Positions 52,856 through 61,812 of a stretch of 64,000 bases of DNA are shown here, piece after piece. The DNA is taken from positions 3,534,001-3,598,000 of the forward strand of contig NZ_CP014766.1 in NCBI RefSeq assembly GCF_001611675.1, in the 5' to 3' direction. How positions within the stretch are numbered: the stretch's first letter is position 1; every line of letters begins with the position of its first letter. Made by a program: the position numbers and the translations under genes. Source of the stretch: Pontibacter akesuensis. Its GTDB lineage: Bacteria > Bacteroidota > Bacteroidia > Cytophagales > Hymenobacteraceae. The notes below the pieces were generated by a model. It was not told the DNA's origin and searched no databases. It saw only the letters and a program-made list of their open reading frames with translations.

Positions 52856-53407
52856 TTGTCAAGAGAACCTCAGAATATAAGCGAAGAAGAGTTAGTAGCC
52901 AGGCTACGGGAAGGTGACACCAAAGCGGTGTCGCAGCTGTACGACATGTACAACGCCGCCCTTTACGGTGTTGTACTGCAGATTGTGAAAGTGGAGGAGA
53001 CGGCAGAGGATGTACTGCAGGAGGCATTCGTGAAAATTTGGAATTCGTTTCCGAGCTATGATGCCTCGAAAGGCCGGCTGTTCACCTGGATGATCAATGT
53101 ATGCAGAAATCTTGCAATCGATAAAATCCGCTCTAAGCAGCATCGCGTAAGTTTGAAGACGCGGGAAATACCTGCCTCTCCTCGTGCCGATATGGGGTCC
53201 GATAGCTTTAAACCAGAGCACATCGGTCTTCGCGAAATCACAGAAGCACTAAACCCGGATCAGAAGCTGATTATTGATTTGATGTATTTCGAAGGTTTAA
53301 CGCAAAGTGAGATAGCTGATGAGTACCAAATACCACTTGGTACCGTCAAGACAAGGGCACGCAGTGCAATTAAAGTCTTAGCAAAAATGTTTAAAGGACG
53401 TGGTTAA
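52856..53407 (+). CDS. ECF RNA polymerase sigma factor
   Basis: A 183-aa sigma-70 family factor. Region 2 (LYDMYNAALYGVVLQIVKVEETAEDVLQEAFVKIWN, FTWMINVCRNLAIDKIRS) and region 4 (LNPDQKLIIDLMYFEGLTQSEIADEYQIPLGTVKTRARSA) are clear. The start is TTG at 52856 (LSREPQNISEEE, read as Met). The linker is typical of the ECF group paired with RskA-like anti-sigma factors; the anti-sigma gene overlaps it by 8 bp. Confidence 0.93.
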   Translation: MSREPQNISEEELVARLREGDTKAVSQLYDMYNAALYGVVLQIVKVEETAEDVLQEAFVKIWNSFPSYDASKGRLFTWMINVCRNLAIDKIRSKQHRVSLKTREIPASPRADMGSDSFKPEHIGLREITEALNPDQKLIIDLMYFEGLTQSEIADEYQIPLGTVKTRARSAIKVLAKMFKGRG

Positions 53408-54218
53408 CCAAGAAGAGTACATAGCGTCCGGAATACTTGAACTGTATGCCGCCGGCGCCTTAAGCCCTGCAGAGCAGCAGGAGGTAGAGCAGGTGGCCGC
53501 AGCTTCGCCTGAGGTGCGTTACGCCTTAGATGAGGCGCTCGTTGCCATGGAAGGGTATGCCCGCGCCCATGCCGTTACACCGAATCCTGCCTTAAAAAAT
53601 CGCATCATACAACAAATAGAAGACCAGCAGCTGGAAAGAGAAGCCATGGCTGCTGAGGTGCGTCCACTATACGGGGAGCAGGAAAGCTCGCCTTATAAGT
53701 GGATGTTTGCGGCCAGCATTACCCTGTTTCTGCTTTCGGGGGTCTTGAGCTTTTATTTTTACAGCAGGTGGCAAACCGCTGAAAACCGCCTGGCCCAGGC
53801 TGAGGCGCAGGAGCAGCTGCTGGCGCAGAACTTTAATACGGTGTCGCAGCGTGTGGCGCAGCAGGAGCGGCTGGTGCGCTTGCTGCGCGATGAGAATTAC
53901 CGCCCCGTAAAACTGCAGGGCGTGGAGGCGCACCCAGAGGCAAACGCCATTGTGTACTGGAACCCAAGCCAGCAGAATGTGTTTATCGACCAGGGGCAGT
54001 TGCCTGCTCCACCGGCAGGGCGCCAGTACCAACTATGGGCGCTGCTAGATGGCAAGCCCATCGATGCCGGTATGTTGCAGCAGGATGCTCAGGCGAACCT
54101 GCAGCAAATGAAGCAGGTTGGTGCGGCACAGGCCTTTGCCATTACGCTGGAGCCAGAGGGCGGCAGTGTGAATCCGACCATGGAGCAACTGTATGTACTG
54201 GGCGAAGTGCAGTCATAA
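53400..54218 (+). CDS. Anti-sigma factor (RskA-like)
   Basis: A 272-aa membrane protein read from GTG at 53400, overlapping the sigma gene. It has an N-terminal helical anti-sigma domain (YIASGILELYAAGALSPAEQQEVEQ), one membrane helix (~99-120), a Gln-rich coiled coil (~122-165) and a periplasmic RskA-type domain (AIVYWNPSQQNVFIDQGQLPAPPAGRQYQLWALLDGKPIDAG). It holds the ECF factor inactive until released by regulated proteolysis (family knowledge). The inducing signal is not evident. Confidence 0.9.
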   Translation: MVNQEEYIASGILELYAAGALSPAEQQEVEQVAAASPEVRYALDEALVAMEGYARAHAVTPNPALKNRIIQQIEDQQLEREAMAAEVRPLYGEQESSPYKWMFAASITLFLLSGVLSFYFYSRWQTAENRLAQAEAQEQLLAQNFNTVSQRVAQQERLVRLLRDENYRPVKLQGVEAHPEANAIVYWNPSQQNVFIDQGQLPAPPAGRQYQLWALLDGKPIDAGMLQQDAQANLQQMKQVGAAQAFAITLEPEGGSVNPTMEQLYVLGEVQS

Positions 54219-54234
54219 TACATCAAATTTCATT

Positions 54235-54750
54235 TTGAAGAAACACCTCGTACTGTTGGCAATCATGTGGCTTCCGTTGCTGCAGGCCTGCGGCCAGGCG
54301 CCGGATAAGGCGTATGCACTGATGCTGAAAGGGCTTTACAACAATACCGTGCCGGTTGTCGCACCAACAGACCTGTACTCCATACTTGCCTCTGAAGAAA
54401 AAAAGCCCCTGCTGCTGGACACGCGCCAGCTGGCTGAGTACAAGGTGAGCCATCTCGCTGGCGCCAGGTTTGCAAACTACGATACGTTTGAGGCCACTCA
54501 ATTAAAAAATCTTCCAAAGGACCATCCTATTGTTGTGTACTGCTCTGTGGGCTACCGAAGTGAGCAGGTAGGGGAGAAACTAAGAAAGGCAGGGTTCACA
54601 AATGTACAAAACCTGTACGGCGGGATCTTTGGATGGGTAAACCAAGGCTATCCCGTTTATGATTCCGAAGGAAAGACTACGAAAGTGCACGCTTACTCCA
54701 GAGCATGGGGCGTGTGGTTGAAAAAAGGGGAGAAAGTGTATGACAAGTAA
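54235..54750 (+). CDS. Rhodanese-domain lipoprotein
   Basis: A 171-aa protein read from TTG at 54235 (KKHLVLLAIMWLPLLQAC), which gives a proper lipoprotein signal with Cys at LQAC; the ATG at 54193 lies inside the preceding gene and gives no signal. The rhodanese fold has KPLLLDTRQLAEYKVSHLAGA and the active-site loop VYCSVGYRSEQV with catalytic Cys, then NLYGGIFGWVNQGYPV. A periplasmic sulfur transferase or thiol-handling role is likely. It overlaps the next gene by 11 bp. Confidence 0.87.
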   Translation: MKKHLVLLAIMWLPLLQACGQAPDKAYALMLKGLYNNTVPVVAPTDLYSILASEEKKPLLLDTRQLAEYKVSHLAGARFANYDTFEATQLKNLPKDHPIVVYCSVGYRSEQVGEKLRKAGFTNVQNLYGGIFGWVNQGYPVYDSEGKTTKVHAYSRAWGVWLKKGEKVYDK

Positions 54751-55336
54751 AAAACTCCTGCTGCTGTTTGTCCGCAACCCAGAACTGGGCAAGGTAAAGA
54801 CACGTCTGGCGGCTACTGTCGGCGATGAAAAGGCACTGGAAATTTACATGAAACTGCTGCAGCATACCCGTGATGTAACCGAAGCACTGCCGGTGCATAA
54901 ACGGGTATATTATGCAGATAAAGTAACCGCAAACGATCTCTGGCCAAACGATATCTATCAAAAGGAAGTGCAGCCAGCAGGGGATCTGGGCCATAAAATG
55001 CAGGCTGCCTTTGCCGAGGGTTTCGCCGATGGCTATACTTCTATTGTGATCATCGGGAGTGACTGCCTGCAGCTGACGCAGCAAACTGTGGAAGAGGCAT
55101 ACCAGCAGCTGGAGAAGCAGGAAGTGGTGGTTGGCCCTGCGAGGGATGGCGGCTATTACCTGTTGGGCATGAACTGCCTGCACCCGCAACTCTTCCAGAA
55201 CAAGCGCTGGAGCACGGCACACGTTTTCCCCGATACCCTACAAGACCTGGAGCAACTGGAACTAAGCTATGCACTGCTTCCTGTACTCTCGGACATAGAT
55301 TATGCCGAGGATCTTAACGAGGAATTGCTGCGGTAG
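54740..55336 (+). CDS. TIGR04282-type (DUF2064) glycosyltransferase
   Basis: A 198-aa nucleotide-sugar-fold protein: LLLFVRNPELGKVKTRLAATVG at the N terminus, GDLGHKMQAAFAEGF, VIIGSDCLQLTQQTVEEAY (DxD-like) and VGPARDGGYYLLGMNCLHPQLF. In arsenosugar clusters this family adds the sugar, but no arsM or arsS gene is near, so the arsenic link is unproven here. A pairing with a rhodanese gene is seen in related genomes (recollection). Confidence 0.85.
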   Translation: MTSKKLLLLFVRNPELGKVKTRLAATVGDEKALEIYMKLLQHTRDVTEALPVHKRVYYADKVTANDLWPNDIYQKEVQPAGDLGHKMQAAFAEGFADGYTSIVIIGSDCLQLTQQTVEEAYQQLEKQEVVVGPARDGGYYLLGMNCLHPQLFQNKRWSTAHVFPDTLQDLEQLELSYALLPVLSDIDYAEDLNEELLR

Positions 55337-55525
55337 CAAGTATAAATAGCCTGGGATAGCGCAGGTTTAGGGGTTGTGCAACACGATAGCCTCACTTAAA
55401 TTTGCAGCTTGTAAAGCCATAGTTAAAAGGCACAGTTTCGGGTTAGTTTATTTCAGCTTTTGAAACAAGCCTGCACGGCTTCTGTTAACCTTTTTTGGGT
55501 TGAAATCCTTTCATTGAATCAATTC

Positions 55526-56209
55526 ATGCATATCATACAGCCAAGTACCCTTTCCTTTCTGTCTGACCTTGCCGAGCACAACACGCGCGAGTGGTTTGGT
55601 GAGCACAAGCAGCGCTACGATGCCGCACGCAAAGATTTTATCTGTTTTCTGGATGAACTGCTGCAGGAAGTGCAGTTGTTTGAGCCTGCCGCCCACAACC
55701 AGCAGGGAAAAGACCTCGTGTTTCGGATTTACCGCGATGTGCGCTTCTCGAATGACAAGCGGCCTTACAAAGATCATTTTGGCGCTTATATCACGGAGGG
55801 CGGGCGCAAGTCTACACTACCGGGCTACTACCTGCACCTGGCTGGCAAGAACCAGTCTTTTGTGGCAGGTGGCCTTTGGTACCCGCCAGCAGACCAATTA
55901 AAAGCCGTGCGGCAGGAGCTGGACTATAATCTGGAGGAGTTTAAGGCGATTGTGGAGGCAAAGGAGTTCACCAGCCGCTTTGGCGCGGTGCAGGGAGAGC
56001 AACTGAAAACCACGCCGAAAGGCTACGACAAAGAAAACCCGGCCATACATTACCTGCGCTTCAAAAGCTGGAACGGCATCATGCCGCTTTCGGACGAAAC
56101 GGTGCTAAGTGCAGGTTTTATGCAGGAAGTGGTAAATGCCTTTAAAGCCCTGAAGCCCCTGAACGATTTTCTGGTTCAGCCGCTAAAGGATATGGGTAAA
56201 GCGGAGTAG
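55526..56209 (+). CDS. DUF2461 domain-containing protein
   Basis: A 227-aa protein starting MHIIQPSTLSFLSDLAEHN; upstream in-frame ATG at 55460 is rejected as unlike the family. DUF2461 hallmarks are NTREWFGEHKQRYDAARKDF, VFRIYRDVRFSNDKRPYKDHFGA, GYYLHLAGKNQSFVAGGLWYPP and KGYDKENPAIHYLRFKSW. Cytoplasmic, function unknown. Confidence 0.9.
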   Translation: MHIIQPSTLSFLSDLAEHNTREWFGEHKQRYDAARKDFICFLDELLQEVQLFEPAAHNQQGKDLVFRIYRDVRFSNDKRPYKDHFGAYITEGGRKSTLPGYYLHLAGKNQSFVAGGLWYPPADQLKAVRQELDYNLEEFKAIVEAKEFTSRFGAVQGEQLKTTPKGYDKENPAIHYLRFKSWNGIMPLSDETVLSAGFMQEVVNAFKALKPLNDFLVQPLKDMGKAE

Positions 56210-56229
56210 GCTGCTCCAACACAACGCTT

Positions 56230-56799
56230 TCAGTTCAAATCAAAAGCATCCACCTCTTTCACTCCGCCCACGGCCAAGTCGCCCAGGTGCGTGTGCCCGA
56301 TGCGCACCCGGATCAGGCGCAGTGTCGGGAAACCAACGGCAGCGGTCATTTTTCGGACCTGCCTGTTCTTGCCCTCCGTTACGGTAATGGAAACCCAGCT
56401 GGTGGGCCCGTGGCGCTCGTCCCTGATCTTGCGGCTGCGCTCTGGAAAGCTAGGGGCAGGTGTAAGTATGTCGGCTTTACAGGGCCTGGTTTCATACTTC
56501 TCGCCGCTCAAGCCAATCTCAACCGGCTGCTGCAGCCGCTCCAGTGCTTCTTCCGTTATGAGCCCGTCTACCTGAGCATAGTACTCTTTCTCCACCTGCT
56601 TGCTCCGTACCTGTTCGCTCATTTTTCCATCTGTTGTCAGCAGGAGCAGACCCTCGCTGTCCTCATCCAGCCGTCCAATGGCCATCGTGCCTTCCGGAAA
56701 ATCATAGATATCACGCAGCAGCTTCTTCCTTTTATGGTTAGTCACAAACTGGCTGACATACCCATAAGGCTTGTTTAAAATAAAGTGGCGGTGTGGCAT
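56230..56799 (-). CDS. Pseudouridine synthase (RsuA/RluE type)
   Basis: A 189-aa enzyme without S4 domain, beginning RHFILNKPYGYVSQF. The catalytic Asp is in AIGRLDEDSEGLLLLTTDG, followed by EKEYYAQVDG and the C-terminal EGKNRQVRKMTAAVGFPTLRLIRVRIG. It most resembles 23S rRNA pseudouridine 2457 synthase (RluE), but RsuA-type targets cannot be excluded. Confidence 0.9.
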   Translation of the reverse strand: MPHRHFILNKPYGYVSQFVTNHKRKKLLRDIYDFPEGTMAIGRLDEDSEGLLLLTTDGKMSEQVRSKQVEKEYYAQVDGLITEEALERLQQPVEIGLSGEKYETRPCKADILTPAPSFPERSRKIRDERHGPTSWVSITVTEGKNRQVRKMTAAVGFPTLRLIRVRIGHTHLGDLAVGGVKEVDAFDLN

Positions 56800-56942
56800 G
56801 GGGTAATAGGTAATTCTGGTGATGTTGTTTGGTGGGTGAGAACAGGTCCTGCTTCAGGCCGTTTTTAAAATCGGTTATAAACCTGTCTTTACTCCTTTAA
56901 GACAGGTCCGTTGGGCCTGCAGCAATTCGGAGCGCAAGATAA

Positions 56943-57809
56943 CTAATAAACAGGTGAACTGTAAGGCGCTTTACCTGGCTTAAAGTATACTTGCAGGTGC
57001 ACCTGGGAATTTACTTTCCTCCCCATAAACGTTGCAGGCTTCCACTTCTTGCCCATGTTAAGCTTGCTCATAATTTCCTTTTGAAGTTCAGTATCGAGGC
57101 TGTCAATAGGAGTGTATGCAGGATACATGACACCATATACTTCCTTTATCTTAAAGTTTTTTACTTTCCGATGAACGGCTACAGTGCTGATTTCCCCTTT
57201 GGTGTTTATGCTGACAATAATGTTTTCGAAATGGTTATCCGGAATAGTATCATAATACTTTTTATCCACCAGTGCCAGCAGCGAATCCAGTGGAGTGATT
57301 GGTTCAGGACCTTTGTACTCCTTCAAAGTCGACAAGCGACTCGTCATGCTCTCGAAAACTATTTTATCCAAATCTATACTTTCACCCGCCTCTAAGATTT
57401 CAAGCTCCTGTTTTGGAATAGCATCCATACTAGTATAAGGCTTGGAGTTGGAGCAGTAATAGCTAAAAACAAGTTCTCCTTTGTAGTAGTTGGCACATAC
57501 CAGCCACTTCTCGCCTTTGTCCATATGGAATTCGAATGAACTGGAAATCCCGGTGTAGCTGCCTTCTGCTTTTTTTGTAAATGTAAAAGTCTTCGGATTA
57601 TCCTCTATGGTTTTCAAGTGCTTTTCAACTTGCAAAGTGACCTTGTAGGTTGAGGAGTCTTCCGCATATTCTTTCTTAACAACAGTACCCCAGAAAACAT
57701 ATTTGGATGTAAGAAACTCCAGGGCGACCAGCGGCGGATCGCAGGAGTTGGCCAGCGTGTAAAGCGGGAAAAGGAAGATAACTACGAGCAGGTACTTCAT
57801 CCTGTACAA
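56943..57809 (-). CDS. Secreted protein with TIMP/netrin-like N-domain and TonB_C-like C-domain
   Basis: A 288-aa protein with a signal peptide (~4-21) followed by SCDPPLVALEFLTSKYVFWGTVVKK and TYKVTLQVEKHLK, a pattern like netrin/TIMP-type OB folds with CANYY and YYCSN supplying further Cys. The final ~90 residues (NIIVSINTKGEISTVAVHRKV, ELQKEIMSKLNMGKKWKPATFMGRKVNSQVHLQVYF) resemble a TonB C-terminal domain. I do not know a family with exactly this pair. The S41 peptidase gene ends 3 bp before its start, so the two are co-transcribed. Confidence 0.7.
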   Translation of the reverse strand: MYRMKYLLVVIFLFPLYTLANSCDPPLVALEFLTSKYVFWGTVVKKEYAEDSSTYKVTLQVEKHLKTIEDNPKTFTFTKKAEGSYTGISSSFEFHMDKGEKWLVCANYYKGELVFSYYCSNSKPYTSMDAIPKQELEILEAGESIDLDKIVFESMTSRLSTLKEYKGPEPITPLDSLLALVDKKYYDTIPDNHFENIIVSINTKGEISTVAVHRKVKNFKIKEVYGVMYPAYTPIDSLDTELQKEIMSKLNMGKKWKPATFMGRKVNSQVHLQVYFKPGKAPYSSPVY

Positions 57810-57811
57810 TT

Positions 57812-58816
57812 TTACTTCGTGCCCTTGCTGATGAATTCTTTGGCCGCTTCCAAGTATAGCCTTTCGTTTTCAGCCGCGTCTTTTGTCAGGTTTTCCAGCC
57901 TGATGTCTGGTGCAATGCCTTCGCCTATTTTAGCGTACTCCTTGTTGTTGCGATCTATATAATTGCCTTCCGTTACCACAAGGTATGCTCCGTCAGATAA
58001 CTCATGCTCGTTGTTGGCCGAGGTCAAGCCCTGGGTGTTTGTGCCGATCAGCTTAGTATTAGGTCTGCCGACAAAGGAAGTGGTTACAACCTCACCAGAA
58101 CTTGAAGTGTTTTTGCCGATTAGGACTGCCACTGGCTTTCTTCTGCTTTTGACTTTATATGGCTTTGCTTTCATGTCGAAAACAAGCTTGTCATCTTCAA
58201 ACACCTTTCCCTTTTTATAAATCCAGTAGGTGCTTTTACCATCTGCGTCTAGCCAACCCACGCTTTTGTCTTTCTCAACGAAAGGCCCTATGCCAGCCGT
58301 CATGGGTGAAGACATACCGCCATCGTTTTGACGCAGGTCTATTATCCAGCCTTCGGGCTTCTGCTTGTCCAGGTGCTTGATGGCTGCCTGTATGGAAGCA
58401 GCGTACTCCCGCTGCTCTTCGAGGTTTATGGCGGCAAAAGCCGGGATTTGAAGGTAGGCGTATTTGTTGTCGATCATTCTGAACTGGGGACTGGGAAACT
58501 CCATGCCCATGGCTCTGTAGCCCTGCTTGTAGGCTTCTATGTCTTCTGGCGGATAAAAGCCGGAATGGCGGTCCTTGAGTTGTGCTAGCGCAGCGGAAAT
58601 AATGGGATAGGTGTCTCTGATAGTTCGCGCTGAGGCGGTTTTCTCCAATGCGCCTGCATAAACGCTTTCCCAATCAACAGTTTTTTTATTAACCGAGTTG
58701 GCCTTCATAATAGCAAGCGCTTCGGTGACATAAGCGGTGAGCGAGTCTGATTGGGCGTAAAGCTGATAGAAAGCTGTGGAAAAGAATGTGAGGAGTAGGA
58801 GGAATGATTTTTTCAT
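57812..58816 (-). CDS. S41 family peptidase (tail-specific protease-like)
   Basis: A 334-aa secreted protein with signal peptide ending LYAQ (~residue 22). It has a helical N-part, then the S41 core: GWIIDLRQNDGGMSSPMTAG, VAVLIGKNTSSSGEVVTTSFVG with catalytic Ser, and KLIGTNTQGLTSANNEHELSDGAYLVVTEG. The position of the usual catalytic Lys (GxxTxG(K/Q)) is Gln, as in some tricorn/C-terminal-processing relatives. No PDZ domain is obvious. Periplasmic proteolysis is inferred. Confidence 0.87.
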   Translation of the reverse strand: MKKSFLLLLTFFSTAFYQLYAQSDSLTAYVTEALAIMKANSVNKKTVDWESVYAGALEKTASARTIRDTYPIISAALAQLKDRHSGFYPPEDIEAYKQGYRAMGMEFPSPQFRMIDNKYAYLQIPAFAAINLEEQREYAASIQAAIKHLDKQKPEGWIIDLRQNDGGMSSPMTAGIGPFVEKDKSVGWLDADGKSTYWIYKKGKVFEDDKLVFDMKAKPYKVKSRRKPVAVLIGKNTSSSGEVVTTSFVGRPNTKLIGTNTQGLTSANNEHELSDGAYLVVTEGNYIDRNNKEYAKIGEGIAPDIRLENLTKDAAENERLYLEAAKEFISKGTK

Positions 58817-58955
58817 TGCTGTACTAAGTTTGTTTTTGTGGTTGTTTACACGTGAATTAGCAGGCTTTTGCCCTGTCCATACTTCAAATATAGGCTTTCC
58901 ATTGAATTGTATGGTGCTACAACGGGAAATAGTGATGTATCAGTAAGTTATACTT

Positions 58956-60377
58956 CTAAGCTTTCAGGTTTACAGCCCGCTGGCGTTGGCGGTAGATGTA
59001 GAGTTCGATTACAAGCCAGATGGCCACAATGCCATACTCCAGCGCCACCAGCGTAAGCGACTCCTGGTAGGTGTTGGTGCGGTAGGCGGCGTACGTAAGT
59101 ATGGCCAGCCCCGTCCAGGCAACGGCAAAACGGAAATGGCTCATCACGGTAAGGGCCAGCAGGGTGGTGAGGTACCAGGGATGCACCGTAGTAGATAAAA
59201 ACAGGAAAATGGCTAGTGCCGTCGCCATAAAGCCTGCCAACCGGCGCACCGAGGCAAGTTTCTTAGTAGCAGCCAGCACACAGATAGCAACGAATGTGGC
59301 CATCGAAAGCAGCGGACCAAGTATGGCAATCAGGTTATAACCCACAACCCGAAAGCCGAGCCAGCGCAGCACATAGTAAACGCTGGCATTAAACTCGAAC
59401 TTGCGGAAGTATAGCTCCACGCTTTGCGATATGTTGTGCAGCACCTCGGGCTGAAGCAATGGCAAGTATAAGGTGACGACCACAACCGCGACCACAGCGC
59501 CGTAAAGTATAAACTTTCGCCATCCAAGCTTGCGCCAAACAAAAGGCAGGAACATGAGCGGCAGCAGTTTGGCCCCAACCGCCAGGCCAAAGGCAACGGC
59601 AGAAACAGTGAGCCGCTGGTAGGTAAGCTGGTACAGCGACAGCAGGAGAAAGAAAATCAGCAGTGCCTCAAAGTGCAGGTTGCCTACAAGTTCCAGGATC
59701 ACGAGTGGGTTCAGTGCGTAAAGCAGCACGTGTTTTTCAGGCAACGCCATTTTGCGGAGCAGGCGCAGGAGCAGCAGTATACTTCCCACCTCAGCCAGCA
59801 GCAGCACCAGCCGTATCACTACCACGCTACCCAGCATGTTATCAGGCGATAGCTGCACCGAAAGCCAGAACACCGCCTGCGCCACCGGCGGATACACGCT
59901 GTAATAACCCTGGGAGTTCAGTTGCTGGAAGAGCGCCTCGTTTATACCCGGCACCTGCGGTGCGTCCGGGGAAAGGAAAAACCGGGGCAGGTGCAGGTAA
60001 GGGTTCAGACCTGCCTGCAGCAAGTGGCCATCCCAAACAAACCGGAAATAATCATCCGACAAGGCAGGCATGGCGAAAAGAAAGATCAATCTGAAAATTA
60101 TGGCTGCCCCAATCCCGTGCCATACATTCAGGCGCTGCTGCGATACGTACAAATAAGCGGCAAAAACCAGTGCATAAAGCACCACGAGCTGCGTAAAATC
60201 AGTACGCGGCGTGGCGTATGCCATAAACCAGTACACAACCGCAGACAGGCCCAATGCCACATGCGGCAGCACATTCCTTTTTTTAGGGGGAAGGGCGGTG
60301 GCGGGCATTTGTTCCGGGTATAGCGACAAGGGTTTTGGTGTTTTGGCGGACCTGGTATGCGTGTCGTCTTGACGCAT
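58956..60377 (-). CDS. GT-C fold glycosyltransferase (DUF2029/GT87-like)
   Basis: A 473-aa polytopic protein with roughly 11-12 membrane helices. The first large loop after helix 3 holds DDYFRFVWDGHLLQAGLNPY, with the acidic pair and the GxNPY motif of polyprenol-phosphate-sugar-dependent mannosyl/arabinosyl transferases. Later motifs are LVILELVGNLHFEALLIFFLL and VGAKLLPLMFLPFVW. It is followed in the cluster by, and separated by 22 bp from, a GT2 family gene that probably makes the lipid-linked sugar donor. The start could be internal (Met24). Confidence 0.85.
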   Translation of the reverse strand: MRQDDTHTRSAKTPKPLSLYPEQMPATALPPKKRNVLPHVALGLSAVVYWFMAYATPRTDFTQLVVLYALVFAAYLYVSQQRLNVWHGIGAAIIFRLIFLFAMPALSDDYFRFVWDGHLLQAGLNPYLHLPRFFLSPDAPQVPGINEALFQQLNSQGYYSVYPPVAQAVFWLSVQLSPDNMLGSVVVIRLVLLLAEVGSILLLLRLLRKMALPEKHVLLYALNPLVILELVGNLHFEALLIFFLLLSLYQLTYQRLTVSAVAFGLAVGAKLLPLMFLPFVWRKLGWRKFILYGAVVAVVVVTLYLPLLQPEVLHNISQSVELYFRKFEFNASVYYVLRWLGFRVVGYNLIAILGPLLSMATFVAICVLAATKKLASVRRLAGFMATALAIFLFLSTTVHPWYLTTLLALTVMSHFRFAVAWTGLAILTYAAYRTNTYQESLTLVALEYGIVAIWLVIELYIYRQRQRAVNLKA

Positions 60378-60399
60378 ATTTTTAAAAAGCTAGCATGGC

Positions 60400-61092
60400 T
60401 TACAAGTATCTAAATATAGTAAGTATAATTTTATATCCTGCCATTATGGTGCCTTTCACGGTACCGGATATTTTGGAGAAGCCGATTCGCTTCCGGTACG
60501 TGACCGGCACTTCGGTACAGGGGATGTTCTGGCGAGCTGCCTTGGCCTGCATCTCCACCGTCCAGCCGTAGGTTTTGTCTTGCATGCCCAGGGCCAGCAG
60601 GGTACTGAAACGAATGGCGCGGAAAGGACCCAGGTCGGTGAAACGGGCACCGTAGAAGAGGCGCAGCAGGCTGGTGGCAAGCCAGTTGCCGAAGATTTGC
60701 TGCGGCAGCATGGCCCCCGGTTCCCGGTTCCCCAAGGCCCTGGAGCCGATCACCAGGTCTGCCTGCCCCTGCTGAATAGGCGCCACCAGTTGCACCATCT
60801 CCCCGGGGTAATCTGAGTAGTCCCCATCCAGGAAAACAACAATGTCGGGTTGGGCTTCCGGCGGTTTGGCCGCAACATAGGCTATTCCTTTCAGGCAGGC
60901 GTTTCCGTAGCCGGGGGCTGGTTCGTGCAGCACCGTGGCTCCTGCGGCGGCGGCAACAGCGGCTGTGTTGTCGCTGGAGTTGTTGTTCACCACAATCACC
61001 TCCTCCACAAAGCCTTTGGGAATATCCCGTAACACAAGGGCAATGGATTTCTCTTCGTTGTAAGCGGGTATGATAACGTGAATTCGGGCCAT
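60400..61092 (-). CDS. Glycosyltransferase family 2 (dolichyl-phosphate sugar synthase-like)
   Basis: A 230-aa GT2 enzyme starting MARIHVIIPAYNEEKSIALV; an upstream in-frame ATG at 61134 gives an unlike extension. It shows NNNSSDNTAAVAAAAGATVL, a DxD-type VFLDGDYSDYPGEM, GSRALGNREPGAMLPQQ and the acceptor-loop ALGMQDKTYGWTVEMQAKAA. It probably transfers a sugar from a nucleotide donor to polyprenyl phosphate. It precedes the GT-C gene in one operon. Confidence 0.88.
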   Translation of the reverse strand: MARIHVIIPAYNEEKSIALVLRDIPKGFVEEVIVVNNNSSDNTAAVAAAAGATVLHEPAPGYGNACLKGIAYVAAKPPEAQPDIVVFLDGDYSDYPGEMVQLVAPIQQGQADLVIGSRALGNREPGAMLPQQIFGNWLATSLLRLFYGARFTDLGPFRAIRFSTLLALGMQDKTYGWTVEMQAKAARQNIPCTEVPVTYRKRIGFSKISGTVKGTIMAGYKIILTIFRYL

Positions 61093-61244
61093 AGGAGCAG
61101 AGCGTGGCGCAAAGATGCCCAAATTACAGGACACTCACCATAATTGTACACTTTCTTTGGTGTTTTGCGCTGAGTGTCACTACCTTTGCAGCCCAACTTT
61201 TTTAACAGTTGGCGTGTTATACTTTAGTTAACATACACAACAGA

Positions 61245-61733
61245 ATGAGAGACGAGGTTATAAAGGTAGGAGACAAGGCCCCTGATTTTGAGTTGCGACG
61301 CCAGGATGGAGGATTGTTTCGCCTGTATGATATTTTGAAGGAGAAGAACGTTGTGCTTTACTTTTACCCGAAAGACAGCACCTCCGGCTGCACCAAACAA
61401 GCGTGCGAGTTTCGGGACCAGTACGAGTCTTTCCAGGAAGAGGGCGCTGAGGTGGTCGGCATCAGCTCCGACAGCATCGAATCGCACCAGCGGTTTGAGC
61501 AAACGCACCAGTTACCCTTTAAGCTGCTCAGCGACGATGATGGCAATGTACGCAGGCTTTTCGGCGTGCCGCGCATACTTGGGCTGTTACCCGGTCGCGT
61601 TACCTACATTATCGACCAGTGCGGCATGGTGCGCTTTGTGCACAACTCCCTGATGAAGCCACTGGAGCACGTAAGCACAGCCCTCGAGGTACTGCAGGAA
61701 ATTAACGGAGAACTGAAAAAGCAGACAGCTTAA
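61245..61733 (+). CDS. bcp: Peroxiredoxin (bacterioferritin comigratory protein type)
   Basis: A 162-aa thioredoxin-fold peroxidase starting MRDEVIKVGDKAPDFELRR. The active site is YFYPKDSTSGCTKQACEFRD with peroxidatic Cys and the BCP-typical second Cys five residues later; later GVPRILGLLPGRVTYIIDQ is canonical. It reduces hydroperoxides using thioredoxin. Divergent from the GT2 gene; ends before a strong terminator. Confidence 0.93.
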   Translation: MRDEVIKVGDKAPDFELRRQDGGLFRLYDILKEKNVVLYFYPKDSTSGCTKQACEFRDQYESFQEEGAEVVGISSDSIESHQRFEQTHQLPFKLLSDDDGNVRRLFGVPRILGLLPGRVTYIIDQCGMVRFVHNSLMKPLEHVSTALEVLQEINGELKKQTA

Positions 61734-61756
61734 GAATTAGAAGTATATATCCCTTT

Positions 61757-61803
61757 AACACAGCAGCGGCGGCCAAGTTTAGTTGGCCGCCGCTGCTGTG
61801 TTT
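61757..61803. terminator. Bidirectional terminator between bcp and the lipoprotein gene
   Basis: AACACAGCAGCGGCGGCCAA pairs with TTGGCCGCCGCTGCTGTGTT around a short loop: a 20-bp GC-rich stem followed by a T-run. Confidence 0.92.
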
Positions 61804-61812
61804 TACTTAAGG

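Noticed and set aside
54740-55336. Part of an arsenosugar biosynthesis cluster
   Set aside because: Only the TIGR04282-type glycosyltransferase and a rhodanese are present; no arsM, arsS or arsenic-resistance gene is nearby.
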